A DNA stretch of 64,000 nt, taken from positions 205,249 to 269,248 of the forward strand of contig VZSE01002883.1 in the NCBI GenBank assembly GCA_013398275.1, given 5' to 3'. Source of the DNA: Promerops cafer. Lineage: Eukaryota; Chordata; Aves; Passeriformes; Nectariniidae. The translations under genes and the position numbers were made by a program. The notes under the pieces are model-generated. The model saw nothing but the letters and a program-made list of their open reading frames with translations. It made no database searches and was not told the DNA's origin. Numbering within the stretch: position 1 is the stretch's first letter; the number at the start of each line of letters is the position of its first letter. This document shows, one piece after another, positions 25,432 through 37,506 of the stretch.

Positions 25432-27030
25432 GAAATATGAAAGCAAGACTAATAAAACAATAATAATATTTGGAAGCAGTCACAGCTAAAGAAGGTGCAC
25501 GAAGTTCCCTGTATCCATACAGGATACAGGGAAAATTAAAAATAGAGGGGGATTTTTTTCCCCTCCACTCTGTGTCCAGAGCCTGACAGACTCTGTGATC
25601 ACCCCATGGCTGGGAGCTGGGAACAGACACCTGAGCACAACCTGCCTGCACAGAGAAATTTTCTCAGATGCTGCACTTTGGAGATGCCAAATGATCCTAT
25701 TACAGACTTATCAAAGCAGTGGGGATTAGTAGAGATAAAACAACTTTCAGCACTGGTCTCTGCCTTTCTTTGCTCTTTTGTTTGTCTAAATAGCTGTTTT
25801 GGTGAGTGCAGGGAAATAATAGGAGGCAATTATTGCTCCATGTAATGTTCCGTGTTTGGTTTTGTAATCCTTCAGTTCTGTTTATTCTCATTTTGAGCAA
25901 AAAAGTTCCCCCTGGAATATGCTAATCGCCTTTCAGCTCTGCAGAGCTCTCCTCCTGCAGAGGCTCCTGGCTTTGTGTGCACCTGATGGCAGCGCAAGGA
26001 CAGCGCTGTCCCCAGGGCACGGGGCACTCAATGCCCGTTGTCTGGGCTGCACGTCCAGGCACAAAACAGCGGGAACAAATCCACCCAGGCACAAAACAGA
26101 GGGAACAAATCCCCCCAGCAGCCCAGCACGGGGAGCTCCCTCGCTGGCAGCCCTCCGTGGCTCAGCTCCTTTCACCTTCAGGAAGGCGGAGAGGGATTTT
26201 GGATGGTGAGGAAGGAGAAGAGGGAACCAGAGGGCTTTTCAAAAGCAGCTTTTTGGAAAAGCTGACCTTATCTGAGCTTTTAATCAGCTTTCAGATCCCG
26301 AAAATTTGTATCCAGCCTCTCCTTAGTAGGTGATCTCTCCTAAAATCTCCTTAAGAAGATCTAGAGAAGGGTTCACTTGTGCTTTCCACGCCTTGTCCCT
26401 CCAGCCTCTCCTTGGGAGGAACAAGGAGATGTCTGGGAAGCACCACAGTCCCCTGAGCACTGTTAGGGGAGGCTGCTGGGACCTGTAGCCACAGGATTAT
26501 TGCAGGGGGATGGATTTTGCTCCAGCAGATCTCTGTCACACAATTCTGTAGGTAACACCAGGGATCAAAACTGGGGGGACATCAGCTTTTCCTGTTGAAT
26601 TCCTCCCTGGAGGCTGAATCCCCCTTTCCTGGGAGCCCCAGCAGTCAGGTGGCAGGAGATGGTGTCCCACTAGATTGAAGAACTGGTGCTGCCATATGGG
26701 CTGTGTTTCTGCTGATTGAAGGACCCCAGGAAGGGATCTAAACACTTGTTGTGACTACCTGGGTCATGGAATCATGGAATCATGAAAACCCACCTTCACT
26801 CTGGAGCCTGGGAGCAGCTGAGCAGAAGCTGGGAAGGAAGGACATGTGTAAGCCCTTTGCTGGCTCAGGGTCTGGAATGATGGACAGTGGGTGGATGAAG
26901 GCGTTCCTGGCTGGAAGGTCATTGGTGGAACATCAACTGACAGGCAGAGTGTTGGTGTCTGGTGTCCTTGTGCATCTCCAGGGGGATGGTGTTCATTCTC
27001 CACACCCCTTCTGCAGCTTGGTCTGGAGCG
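25432..27030. other. Unique intergenic DNA with a tandem duplication
   Basis: No gene recognised. A 30-bp unit is duplicated at 26055-26114. GAATCATGG repeated at 26764-26783 may be an isolated CR1 tail. Confidence 0.45.
26055..26114. repeat. Two-copy 30-bp tandem repeat
   Basis: Unit starting CCAGGCACAAAACAG, repeated head to tail with two mismatches (26055-26084 and 26085-26114). A recent slippage-type duplication, not coding. Confidence 0.9.
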
Positions 27031-27512
27031 CAGAATCATGGAATTCCAGAATGGTTTGGGTTGGAAGGGACCTTAAAACCCATCCAGTTCCTGCCCCTGC
27101 CATGGCCAGGGACACCTTCCACTAGCCCAGGTTGCTCCAAGCCCTGTCCAACTTGGCCTTGGACACTTCCAGGGATCCAGGGGCAGCCACAGCTTCTCTG
27201 GGTAACCTGTGCCAGGGCCTCCCCACCCTCACAGCCAGGAATTTCTTCCACATATCTCACCTAAATCTTTCAGCTGGAACCCATTCCCCCTTGTCCTGTC
27301 ACTCCAGTTCCTGATGAAAAGTCCCTCTCCCTCTGTAGCCTCTTTAGACCCTGGAGGGTGCTGTGAGGTCCCCACACAACCTTCTCTTCCCCAGGCTGAA
27401 CAGCCCCATCTCTCCCAGCCTGACTCCATAGTGGGGGTGCTCCAGTCCCCTCAGAAATTTCATGGCACTTCTCTGGACTTGCTCCAAGAGTTCCATGTCC
27501 TCCATCACCAGC
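27031..27512 (-). mobile_element. CR1 LINE 3' region, about 480 bp
   Basis: One of the two longest copies. It starts with the CAGAATCATGGAATTCC tail and runs through all the usual 3' UTR landmarks. It ends in sequence equivalent to the end of ORF2 (CTCTGGACTTGCTCCAAGAG, which is antisense here). Minus orientation. It contains stop codons and indels and is not functional. Confidence 0.93.
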
Positions 27513-27596
27513 CAAAAAAGGCACACCCGGGCAGGGATATGACTTTCACCAGTCCGAACTGTATCTGCTGGGACACAAAGAATACCCAAACACCAT

Positions 27597-27702
27597 CACA
27601 GAACCATGAAGGCTGAAAAACACCTCCAGATCATCACCTTTGACCAAGTACCACCATGCCCGCCTAATTACGATGCCACATCTGCTTATTTTTTGAACAC
27701 AG
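27597..27702 (-). mobile_element. CR1 LINE fragment, second subfamily
   Basis: CACAGAACCATGAAGGCTG, ACCTCCAGATCATC, ACCACCATGCCCGCC and ATTTTTTGAACAC match the other CR1 3' end. It sits 85 bases right of the previous copy in the same orientation. Confidence 0.8.
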
Positions 27703-29125
27703 TGGAGTTGTTTATGCCCTGATTTGAGGAAAACACCACTGCCCGGGGCATCAGGCCCGTGGATTGTTAACTGGAGCACAGGGATGCTCCCGCAAGGAAA
27801 CGTGAGTGCACGTTCGATGTTTGGCTGAGCTGAAGGAACTCTTCCACTCTGGATTTTCAAGCCCGAGGAGCTTGCTGTGCCTGGAGTGCCTTTGTCTTGT
27901 TTGTGCGAGTTTATGTGGCTCCCTAAATCCTGCAGCTGGTGCTGGGAATTACACGGGCCAGCTCTCAGCCTTGGCTTGGTGGGTTTGCTCCTCCTGCTCC
28001 TCTGGCAACCGCGGAAAACAAACCTGGAGTGCTCACAGCAGATTAAACACCAAGGCTCCACCAATACCCACCCGCAGCAGCTCTCCAGCAGAGCCAGGAC
28101 AGGTGACAATATCCCACAAATATACATAATAAAGCTCTGGAGAAGTGTGCTGGGAGCTGGGCTGGCAGGGAGGAAGGAGCCGGGGAAATAATGCATAATT
28201 CACAAGGCAAATTAATCACTCCTCTCTCCTCTGCCTGTTGCAATTATGTGGAACACGAGTAATCACCAGGTTAGTATTTTTTATTATTATTATTATTATT
28301 TTTATTGCAGGAGAGTAAACAGTGGGGCTGGCAATATTTGAGTGAGGACAGGCTGAAAGCTGCAGTCACATTTAGAGTGGTGCCTCACCAAGATTTCTAT
28401 CTGGCTGTGCTTTCATTGTGGAAAGGGCTTTTTTTTTTTTTTTCTAATTCTTTCCCTTTTAGATTGGTGGGGAGTTGTGGAAAAGAGGACGGCGGGGGGG
28501 TTGGTGCGCGTTAGAGCAGAGAGATTGGGTAAAATTATTTTCCTTCATGCTTGGCTAGGCCTCAGTGTGAAAAAGGGGACCCAGCTTAGGGCTGGTGGGA
28601 GATGGCAGATAAAAGCAGCTTCATTTCTCACTGACCTTCCATGCGTTCGGCCCGGCCGCGCAAAGGGGGGAAGGAACAATGGGAGTCACCTCCAGAAAAA
28701 CCAACCCTGAGCGCCTGCACCCGGCTCCGGTGAATCCAGGTGGGGGAAACACAAAAAGGGTCAGGGCTGCACCTGGAAAGGGTTTCCAGAGCCCCGTGGG
28801 AGGTGGGTGTGGAACGGCTGGGACAGCTGTGGGCACCGGGAATGCCTGGGACCTGGGGCAGTGTGGGATCCCTGCAGCCATCAGGAACCATCAGGAGCAT
28901 GTCAAAGCAGCCTAAAGAAACCAAATCCCGTGGATGGTCTAAAGAAGTCAGATCCCAGTCCCAGTTCAGCAAGAGATTTGATGCAACACTCACCATCCGT
29001 TAGCAGGAATGGGAGCAGACTTGGAAAAGATGCCTGAGCCCCTCACTCACCTATCCTGCACATCAAAACCCTTTGGAAAACACCTGTTTTATACCTCAGG
29101 AGGAAGCAAAGCTTTGCATTACAGT
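27703..29125. other. Unique intergenic DNA
   Basis: Holds an AT-rich enhancer-like stretch (28180-28330), a poly-T tract (28431-28443) and a CpG-rich patch (about 28485-28690). A 216-codon minus frame ending near 27546 has no recognisable domain. Confidence 0.45.
28180..28330. promoter_or_regulatory. Candidate conserved noncoding element with a TTA microsatellite
   Basis: Packed AT motifs: AATAATGCATAATTC (POU/homeodomain-like), GCAAATTAATCAC, GCAATTATG and GAGTAATCACC. Then a (TTA)n run at 28278-28304 and an acceptor-like TTTTTATTGCAG at 28310. No good donor follows, so I do not call an exon. Confidence 0.27.
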
Positions 29126-29450
29126 GAATCACTGTATCATCAAATTCTTTGGGTTTGAAGGGACCTTAAAGGTCATCCAGTTGCATCCCCTGCCATGGGC
29201 AGGGACACCTTCCACTGTCCCAGGTTGCTCCAAGCCCTGTCCAACCCAGCCTGGAACACTCCCAGGGACAGGGCAGCCACAGCTTCTCTGGACACCCTGT
29301 GGCAGAGCTTCACCACCCTCACAGGGAAGAATTTCTTCCCAATATCCCATCTAAGCCTGTCCTGGCAGAGGGAAACCCTTGTCCTGCCACCCTTATCCAA
29401 AGTTCCTCACCAGCTCTTTTGTAGACTCCCTTTAAGGGAATGTGATGTGG
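29126..29450 (-). mobile_element. CR1 LINE 3' end, about 320 bp
   Basis: GAATCACTGTATCATCAAATTC tail region, then GGGACCTTAAAGGTCATCC and a full set of landmarks through AATATCCCATCTAAGCCTG to CCCTTTAAGG. Minus orientation. Confidence 0.92.
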
Positions 29451-31857
29451 ATGGAGCAGAGTGTGATGGAGGATGCAGGGTGCAGCTGCTCCTACTTGGC
29501 ACTAGTGGAGCAGTTCAACAAGAGCCTGACGGGCTTAAAAAAGGGTCTCTGGAAGGCTGAGAATGTTCTTAGCTCTGGGTGGACCCCTCCTGGAGGGAGG
29601 TGGTCTCTGTTCTGTGTCCTGAGGGGAGATGCTTCGTTATGTTTTGTGCCCCTCTTTCGTATCCCTGAGGGTCTGGGGTGCTATCTTAAGTGGGAAGGGA
29701 GAGGAAAGGTGTTCTACACTGAGCAGGGTTGGCTACAGGCTCGGAGATTCTGGTGCCCTGATGTTGAAGACAGGTGGATATTTGTTCTTCCTTGCTCTTT
29801 TCTCCACTCAAGTGACTTCCATGTCAAAGTGCATCTCCTTCCTGGTCCTCACATAGTGATTTCATGGTGGGATTCACTCTGTGATTTCTTCACCAAGAGC
29901 TTTTAGATACAAAAAGCTCTTCCCAGCCCCAAATTCTAGACTTGTTCCTCCACTTTACATAGAGCCCTCAGCCCCTTGAGATCCTGGGGGCAATTTCAAG
30001 CTCTCCTTGATGGTGACACAACTCACCCTGCAAGCCCAGTTAATTATCCCAGGATTACTGAAGTGCTAGTATGACACGGAGTTCTTTAGTACCTTTTGTG
30101 CATTTATAGTTTTCCCAAGAGCTGAGGGTTTGCACAGGACCTGTGACATGGGAATTCCTTCCTTTCACCTACCCAAGGCTCAAAATGTAGAGGCAAAATA
30201 CATCAGCAGGGCACCCGTCCCTGTTACAGGCAGTTTCAGGGCAGAGCTGAGCTGGAATGTGGCTGTGGAAGTGCTTCCTCCTTGTTTTTCCATGTGAGTA
30301 AAATTAAAAAGGGAGTTAAACCTTTTTCGAACTTAAATTCCCACTGACATAAAAGGCTCATCAGCCCTTGGTGCTGCTGTGTGAAGTGTCTGGCCTCAGA
30401 TGACTGTTTTGCTGATGAGATCTTCCAGGTTAGTCCTGGATGCTTCCAGGGACACCTGCTCCAAGGTAAACTGGGAACCAATTAAAACAGAGTCTCTATT
30501 TAGACAACAGACACCTTTTTGGGATGAATCTGAATTATGGGTGGGGGGGAAAGTGCTTTTTGCTTGTCTGTAAATGATGCTGGAAATCAGGAGCTTAGCT
30601 CCTGAATTGTTCTTTGAAATGCCACTGGAAGTTGCACAATTAATTCCCTGGGAAAGCCCAGGTTGCTACTTTTATAAAACTTAAAGAATTACAACTTCAA
30701 ACATAAACTTCAGATAAACTTTAACCAGTTTCTCAGCTGAAGCTTTCCCAAGGAACTTCTGCGTGTCTCCCTCAAAAGCCCTGCATGTGGGAACAGTGAA
30801 CAGAGAGGTGCTGTCAGACAAAACCCTGATGTGAAGAAAACGAGAGGTGTCCCACTTCCTTCTGGTCCTTCCCAAGTGCTTTTGCAGCAAGAAGCAGCCT
30901 CCTGTGATCAGGAACTGGGCTCATCTTTGCTGAGCCACCCAGATGCCTGGTTAAGCTGAAATAAAGTTTGGGGGAGGTTTGCTCAGGAAATGGGTTTTGG
31001 GGAGTCCAGGCGTGCACCTGGCTCACCTCCCCAAGCCAGCTTATGCTGCTGAGCTGGAAGACACCCACTGGGTGTATTTTTTTGTCTCCTGGTTGTTCTT
31101 GTTCTCTTTCAGAATCCCCGAATTTCTGCAAATCCTTATTGCTGCAGATCCTCTGTCTTTCTCCTTGACTGCTCCTCACATCAAGACAAGGACTAGCCCA
31201 GGGAGTCCTTTAGAGAAAAAAAACCTTATGGAGCAGGAATCTTGCTTCCCCTTAAAATAAATCAACAAGAGGAGGTTTATAATTTCTCCAGGTGGAAAAT
31301 TGCACTGCCAGCCTGTTTTCTCAGGCCTCGTCTCTTGAAGCACTTGAGCACAATTCCAGCTTGAATTGCAGGAGTTCTCCTCCTGCCTGGCTCCCGTTGG
31401 ATGACTCATGGCTTTCAGAGTTGGTCACGTCCTTCAGGATCCTGCTGAATTGAATGGAGCCTTTCCTTCCGTGCAGCTCAAGGATATGGAATGGGAGCCA
31501 TCCTCCCTTCCAACCCTGCCTCCTGCCTGAGCTCATGTCAAAATGTTCTCCTTGGAAAGTTGCAGCACGGTTCTGTTTGACAGACACGAACACAGGGACG
31601 TGCTGGGTGCTTTGCCACATTTCCCACAGGGAACAACTTCACATCTCTTCAGTTTAAACAAGGGTTTTCTCCATGGCTTGTTTAATCCCCTTGTTGCCCT
31701 GCCACAGGAAATATTCCTGTGGGCCCAGCGTGCCCTAAGTCTTTGTTTCCAGCCTTAGAAAGGGACTAGAGGCAGAGTTGAGAGAGCCTGGATTTAAGTT
31801 AGAAGGACACTTTGCATCATATCTTGGAGCTGATGGATTCACCTACAGCAGAGCCCT
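29451..31857. other. Unique intergenic DNA
   Basis: No gene, RNA or element recognised in this 2.4 kb. Confidence 0.45.
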
Positions 31858-32131
31858 GGGATGATGAGGGGTGATGGTTTGGAACTAAAAGAGGGGAGGT
31901 TTAGACTTGATGTAAGGAAGAATTTTTTTACAGTGATGGTGGTGAGGCCCTGGTACATGTTGCCCAGAGAAACTCTGGCTGCCCATTCCCTGGAAGTGTT
32001 CCTGGCCAGGTTGGACACTGGGGCTTGGAGCAGCCTGGGATGGTGGAAGGTGTCCCTGCCCATGGCAGGGCGTGGAACTGGGTGGGCTTTGAGGTCTCTG
32101 CCAATCACAGCCATTCTGGGATTCCATGACT
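31858..32131 (+). mobile_element. CR1 LINE 3' end
   Basis: Begins at GATGGTTTGGAACTAAAAGA and shows TTTAGACTTGATGTAAGGAA and GTGGTGAGGCCCTGG. It ends with CCATTCTGGGATTCC. Plus orientation, moderately diverged. Confidence 0.92.
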
Positions 32132-33734
32132 CTGAGTGGGCTGCAGTGCCAGGAGGATCCTGCTCTGCCTTCTGCACCACCAGCACCTGAAGAACACCAG
32201 ATGGACTTGCAGGCCCAAGAGGAGATTTTCACCACAGTGTGAACTCAAATCCACACTCTGGTGCTACCTCCCTGTGTCTCCGAAGTTTCCAAGGGGAACT
32301 GTAGCTGTTCCCATTTCACTTCAGGTCTTGAGGTCCTTCCAGGCAGCTCAGTGAGCTCCTGTGCCTGTGCCTCGCAGACACTGGGGTTCTCCTGTTGTTC
32401 CTTCTGGGCTTGTCTTGACTCAGGGGTCTGCTCCAGCCTGCCATGAAATTTCCCCAGCCTGAATTCTTTCTGCTCTTCTTGCCCAGGGAAATGACATAAA
32501 GGTATCCTGCTTATGCCACCCTTCACCAAACGAGAGAGCACTGCAGCCCAGCTGGATCTTGGGGAGGGATTTAGAGTTGTGGTCTGACTTTTAGGTCCTG
32601 AATTCAAACTGGGGCAGTTGTTTCCATCCCCCCACAAAAGCTGGGCAGAGCAGGAGGAGGCCTGACAGGTTGCCAGCTGGGCAAATGCTGCCATTGAGTT
32701 TTCCCATCCTGTCCCTTCTCCAGTACCAGGACACTGCCCCATTCCTTTACCCCATGAGCCCTCTCTCATGGCAGGAAACTCTTCTGGCTCACATAGTCTT
32801 CAAATTAAAAAAATTACTTGTTATCCATCCAATTTCTCTGAGAGGAAATTCTATTAAATCCCCAGAAGAAAGTGCATTATGGCTGTACTTTCCGAAGCAG
32901 ACTCTTGAATAAACTTTTTTTCCTTATTTCACGTAAGGAAATTCACATTTCCATTATTGCTGTCATTATGAAGCAGATGAACATTTTCTGGAACAATTAG
33001 ACGCGGGTGTGTGGAATAAAGAGCGGAGTTCGCCTGAGATCATTGAAACCTATCTGTTTGGGTGATTCATTTTCTTCCAACTAGGCTGCCCATAATAAGC
33101 TTTTCTTCTCTGGCTTTGTCTTGTTTCCCATTTCAGGCAGCCACAATGCCCGAAGAATTGAAAGAATGTCTTTCCCCATGTCCTTGTGCTGCGACTGAGC
33201 CTGGCAAACAAAAAAATAAAATATATTTAAGAAAAAAATAAAGCAGAAAAAGAAGAGAAAGAGGGGGCAGAGCAGATTATAAATAAAACAAGTGGTGAGG
33301 GTAACCTGGGGCGTGAGGGCCTTGAGAAATGTTGTGGTGTAGAGGATGGGAGATGAATTCTTTCTGCTCCTAAATGGAAAAAAGAAATTTCATGTGCACA
33401 AGAGATGGCAGAATATTCCTTGTCTTGGCCTGGTTCTTGTGTCATGTGGAGCCATGTGCCAAGAAACTTCATCTCCTGCTTCCATGACTCCAATAAAGTC
33501 CCCAGTGTTCAGAAAGTGCTCCTGGTGACCCCATGGGAAATGAAATGTGGCTCTCTGGGTTATGTGCCACAAGGGTGACACAGCTGGTCTGTGGGGCTGC
33601 GCCCGAGGAAAGGAAATGGTGTAAAAACCTCTACAAATACAGGGGGTCCTCTGCACATCTCCCCCATGGTCTGGGATCTTCTCCATGTCCCCACCCCAGG
33701 GTATCTGGGCTGATCCCCAGCGTGGGCAGCGGGA
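32132..33734. other. Unique intergenic DNA
   Basis: No gene recognised. The AT-rich candidate element at 32790-33200 is listed separately. A purine-rich A/G tract lies at 33225-33275. Confidence 0.45.
32790..33200. promoter_or_regulatory. Candidate conserved noncoding element
   Basis: Long AT-rich unique block: TTTCACGTAAGG, TCCATTATTGCTGTCATTAT, GGAACAATTAGACGCGG (SOX/homeodomain plus CpG), GATCATTGAAACC and CCATAATAAGC. CpGs kept within AT-rich DNA are unusual for neutral avian sequence. Function is inferred. Confidence 0.3.
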
Positions 33735-34278
33735 AAGGGATTGGGATTCTGCCCCTCGGCCCCGCTCAGGTGAGACCCCACCTGCAGAGCTGCCCCAGCC
33801 CTGGGGCCCAGCACAAGAAGGACCTGGAGCTGCTGGAGAGAGCCCAGAGGTGGCACCAGGATGAGCAGAGGGATGGAGCAGCTCTGCTGGGAGGAAAGGC
33901 TGAGAGCTGGGATTGTTCAGCCTGGAGAAGAGAAGGCTTCTGATTGAAGGAGCCACCAGGAACCATGGAGAGAGAATATTCCCAAGGGCCCTGGGGTGCC
34001 AGGACAAGGGGGAATGCCTTCCCACTGCCAGAGGAATGTTAGTTAGATGGGATACTGGCGAGAAATCCTTCCCTCTGAGGGAGGTGAGGCCCTGGCACAG
34101 GGTGCCCAGAGAAGCTGTGGCTGCCCCTGGATTCCTGGAAGTGTCCAAGGCCAGGTTGGACAGGGCTTGGAGCAACCTGGGACAGGGGAAGGTGACCCTG
34201 CCCATGGCAGGGGTGGCACTGGATGAGTTTTAAGGTCCCTCCCAACCCAAACCATTCTGGGATTCTGTGATTGCTGAC
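33735..34278 (+). mobile_element. Longest CR1 LINE copy, with an ORF2 C-terminal remnant
   Basis: About 540 bases. The first ~100 bases translate (+) to a remnant of the CR1 reverse-transcriptase protein C-terminus: VRPHLQ, then KKDLELLERAQRW, as in intact elements. It continues through GTTCAGCCTGGAGAAGAGA, the 3' UTR landmarks, and a CATTCTGGGATTCTGTGATT tail. Truncated and not functional. Confidence 0.94.
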
Positions 34279-36493
34279 AGAGGTGCAACTGCCTCCCATT
34301 AACTCTTTGCTCACATCTTTATTTCCTGACAGCTTTTCTTTGGACGTGTCTGTGATTCCCAGCCAGGCTGTGCCACTGATGGAGCAGCACAGAGCCCCAG
34401 CAGCTGCACTGTCCCTCCTGGGGAAGGCACCTCCTTCCCAAACTGGCTCCTCTCCCTGGGGTAAGAGCTTTATCCTGCACATAAAAGTGCAGTTTCCTCC
34501 TTGGTACCTCACAGAGGACTCTACTGAGTCCCATCCCAAGTGGAACAGCCTGAATGTCCTTGTTTTGATGGTTTTCTCAAAGTGCAACGCTGTGGAATCA
34601 CAGCTGCACCTCACTCACAGGAGTGGGTGCTGTGAGGCTCCTCCTTGGAGGGCTCAGAAAACATTTCCATCATTTTTTTTTCCCCTGCACATACATAAAT
34701 ACACCTGGATAATGAAAAATGACTGATAGTTCAGGGAGGTTTGTTGAGGAGGATGTCACTTGACAAACAAATAGGTTTGTAGGGGGCTAAAATCATATTT
34801 TCCTTGTTTACCCAAAATTAAACACAAGCTTGCTGGGTGATTCCTTGCTGGTTCACCTTTTGTTACAAGCAAGACAACAGCAGTGCAGCCAAAATTTCTG
34901 TCTGATGGCAGGAATGAGCGTGTTCCATTGTGGTTATCACCCAAATCCCAACGGAGCTGCCTGAGATTTTTTCAGGACTGCTGCAAATGCTCTGGAAATC
35001 TCCTGGGCACCTCCAAGAATGCTTTGTACTGAAGTTTGCAACTCAAGAAATTGTTGGAGAGTGGAAGGAAATAAAGAACTTGCTTTGATTCTTTTAAAAC
35101 AGCAGCAGCAGCTGGCGTGGGGTCTGCCCTGGGCTGCTTTTGGATATATATATTAGCAGGGATTGAATGGGAAGGAAGCTACTGGAGAATGTGAGGCAAG
35201 GGAAAATGTTTTTCTAAGGAAGAGAAATGGTAAAACTTAAGGGAGAAAGCAGAGAATGCGAGACCTTGAACTGAGCCTCTTTGGGGAGAGGGGGGGATGA
35301 AAGAGGAAAAAAAAGTGCCCACTTGAATAATAGACTAACTGGCGACCTTGAACATATATGTGTGCATAATGAGAGTGAAACAAAGGGCCTCTGAATATCA
35401 GGCATTCTTGGGCTGCAGAATAATAATCACAAGTGGCAAATGTAAAAAATAAAAGCAAGACATATAATATAACCGAATTAATGGGGAGCTGAACCAGCAG
35501 AGATGAGAGGAATGATGGAGGCTTCAGCAACAGCCTGGGCTACTCAATGGCCCAGCTACTGCTTCAAGCAAAGATGAGATTTTCGTGCTGCTCCAGGAGG
35601 ATTTTTTGATGTTTTATTAACTTGGACCAAGTGGAAACTCTGTTTCTTCCTCAGAGCACTGGCCAAGTTTGGGGGAGGGGAGTTTCCCAGGTTGGTTCTG
35701 CTCCCCAGCTGTATCCTGCCCTCCTTGTCCTGCATCCCAGCTGGCAGGGGATGGTGATGCCCGTGGATTCTGAGGGGTGGCATCAATTCTTGCCAGTGAG
35801 GGATGTGTCTTGATCCTGATCACTGGGCTCCATGGATCTGGCAGGGCCAGTGGAAGTAGGGATTTCCATGGGAAAGTGGTAACGCTCCCAGTTTGTTCCC
35901 AGTACTCCCCACAGCTGTGCACATCACTGTGAAGCAGCAAGTGCTCTCATCCTGCTTACTGCTATGGTCTCTCAGGCAATTCCTCAAGTCATCTTGACCA
36001 CTTAAGGGTTGTCTGTTCCTTGATTTCTTCTGGATTGTCTGTTTCCTTATGTCACTGCGAGTGCAGTTCAACACAGAGCTCACCTGCAGGCAAATGACTG
36101 CCCTCTGTGTGGCTTCCCAGGCTGCTCTTCTCTCTGGGGATGAGGATATTTGACCCCAGCCTTGTGCTTTTCCTGCCCAAATCCTATGTGCTGTAGTCCC
36201 TTTGGAACTGTCCTTCACATCTTCTTCTGCTTAGACTTGAGTTCCTCCAGGAGAAATGTCTTAAATGCCTTCTCCAGATCACCAGTGAAGACGTGAGACT
36301 CCTTCTGAGGTTCTCCTTGGCATGTGACCCTCGTTTGGTTTCTTCTCAGTAACTGGGCAATTTGAGATGGACATTGAAAGATTTCCTTTGAGACCTCTCC
36401 TTCATTTGGGGTTTCTCAGAGGCTGTGGGGGATGTTTTACATCAGATTTCATCTTCATCCCTTCTGTCCTCAGAGCTTGTTATTTTGTGCCCT
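34279..36493. other. Unique intergenic DNA
   Basis: No gene recognised. The AT-rich candidate element at 35200-35490 is listed separately. Confidence 0.45.
35200..35490. promoter_or_regulatory. Candidate element with two nuclear-receptor half-sites
   Basis: Two identical 10-mers GACCTTGAAC at 35262-35271 and 35344-35353. Read on the minus strand, each contains TCAAGGTC, the extended half-site of NR5A/ERR-type receptors. They are embedded in AT-rich unique DNA (AATAATAGACTAACT, GCATAATGAGAG, CCGAATTAATGG). Regulatory role inferred. Confidence 0.3.
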
Positions 36494-36603
36494 GAAGAGT
36501 TAAAAAAATGTGTGGGTGTGGTGCTTGGGGAAAGGGTTTAGTGATGAGCCTGGCTGGACTCAATGTTCTTAGAGGTGTTTTCCAGCCTAAACGATTGCAG
36601 GAT
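36494..36603 (+). mobile_element. CR1 LINE 3' end, second subfamily
   Basis: GTTAAAAAAATGTGTGGGTG, GGTTTAGTGATG, GGACTCAATGTTCTTAGAGG and TTCCAGCCTAAACGATTGC match the last ~110 bases of the other CR1 type. Plus orientation. Confidence 0.87.
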
Positions 36604-36934
36604 GCTCCTTCAATTCTACCAAGGGTCACTCCCCAACATCCCTGTGAGTGAGACAGCTCCATCACCTTCCCAAAGTGGGACCCTCCGAGGACTCAGAGAT
36701 GGGAATTGTCTGGCCCATTTCTCTGTGGAGCTGCATGGGTTTTGAGGCTGAAGCCATAAAGACTTAGAGAAAACTTCAACCAAGCTTTGCAAAGCTGGAC
36801 ATTTTTTTTGTGGGTTTCCATCCTCTGAGGATGCTGGATCCTCCTGCTGGAGGACCCATTCCTTCACACAGCCCAGTTACCCTGGGCCTGGCTCCCACTG
36901 CCTGGTGTGGATCTGTGTGTTGTCCTCATTCTTC

Positions 36935-37506
36935 ACACCACAAAAGATTAAAGATAATACTGATACTAATAATACAAACCCGCCCTTGTGAGAATGGGCT
37001 GCCGGAGGTATTATGCCAGAGAAAGGCTCTGTGAAATGGCTTGGGTAATTTACACTCATTAGGAGGAGAATGCAGTAGATTAAAGGTAGCAAGGGTGAAT
37101 AGCTTCCCATTTTTGTCAAACTTGCCTAACCTTTTATTCACCTGCTGAAGCCATTATTTTATAATAATAAAAAAGAGGAGAAAGAGCCTTGCATGAACTT
37201 GGGGAGAAAGGCAGAGAGTGCAAGCTAGGAGCTATTTTCTCAAGAGAGAGAAATGCAGCATTATAGATTAAAGGTGAAAAGACAGCCCTCATTTAAATCA
37301 ATCCACCTCTCCGAAGCATATTTATTCACAGATTAATTAGAGTTGCAAATGAAAATGATCTGGTTGGTGGGAACATTATTGAGGCCTTTAAAGTGCGGGA
37401 GTGAAGATTAAAAGGAAGCACACTTACCCTTCCCTTATGATCTGAAGAGGAGATCAAAAGAGTTGGTGTCAATTTAACAGCCCTGATGATTTCTCTCTTC
37501 TTCTAG
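36935..37506. promoter_or_regulatory. Strong candidate conserved noncoding element
   Basis: 570 bases of unique AT-rich DNA with dense developmental-factor motifs: CTAATAATAC, GGTAATTTACACTCATTAGG, TTTATAATAATAAA, CATTATAGATTAAAGG, TTTAAATCAATCC, a TAATTA core (37334-37339), AAATGAAAATG and AGATCAAAAG. No repeat is present. It is among the most enhancer-like blocks in the window and ends exactly at a splice-acceptor-like site. Conservation is not tested. Confidence 0.35.

Noticed and set aside
26764..26783. GAATCATGG repeat as a CR1 insertion
   Set aside because: Only the tail-like repeat is present, without the adjoining CR1 3' UTR landmarks.
27546..28196. 216-codon minus frame
   Set aside because: Runs through a CR1 fragment and unique DNA with no domain.
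33390..34205. 271-codon minus-strand frame
   Set aside because: Much of it is antisense to the CR1 element at 33735-34278; no domain.
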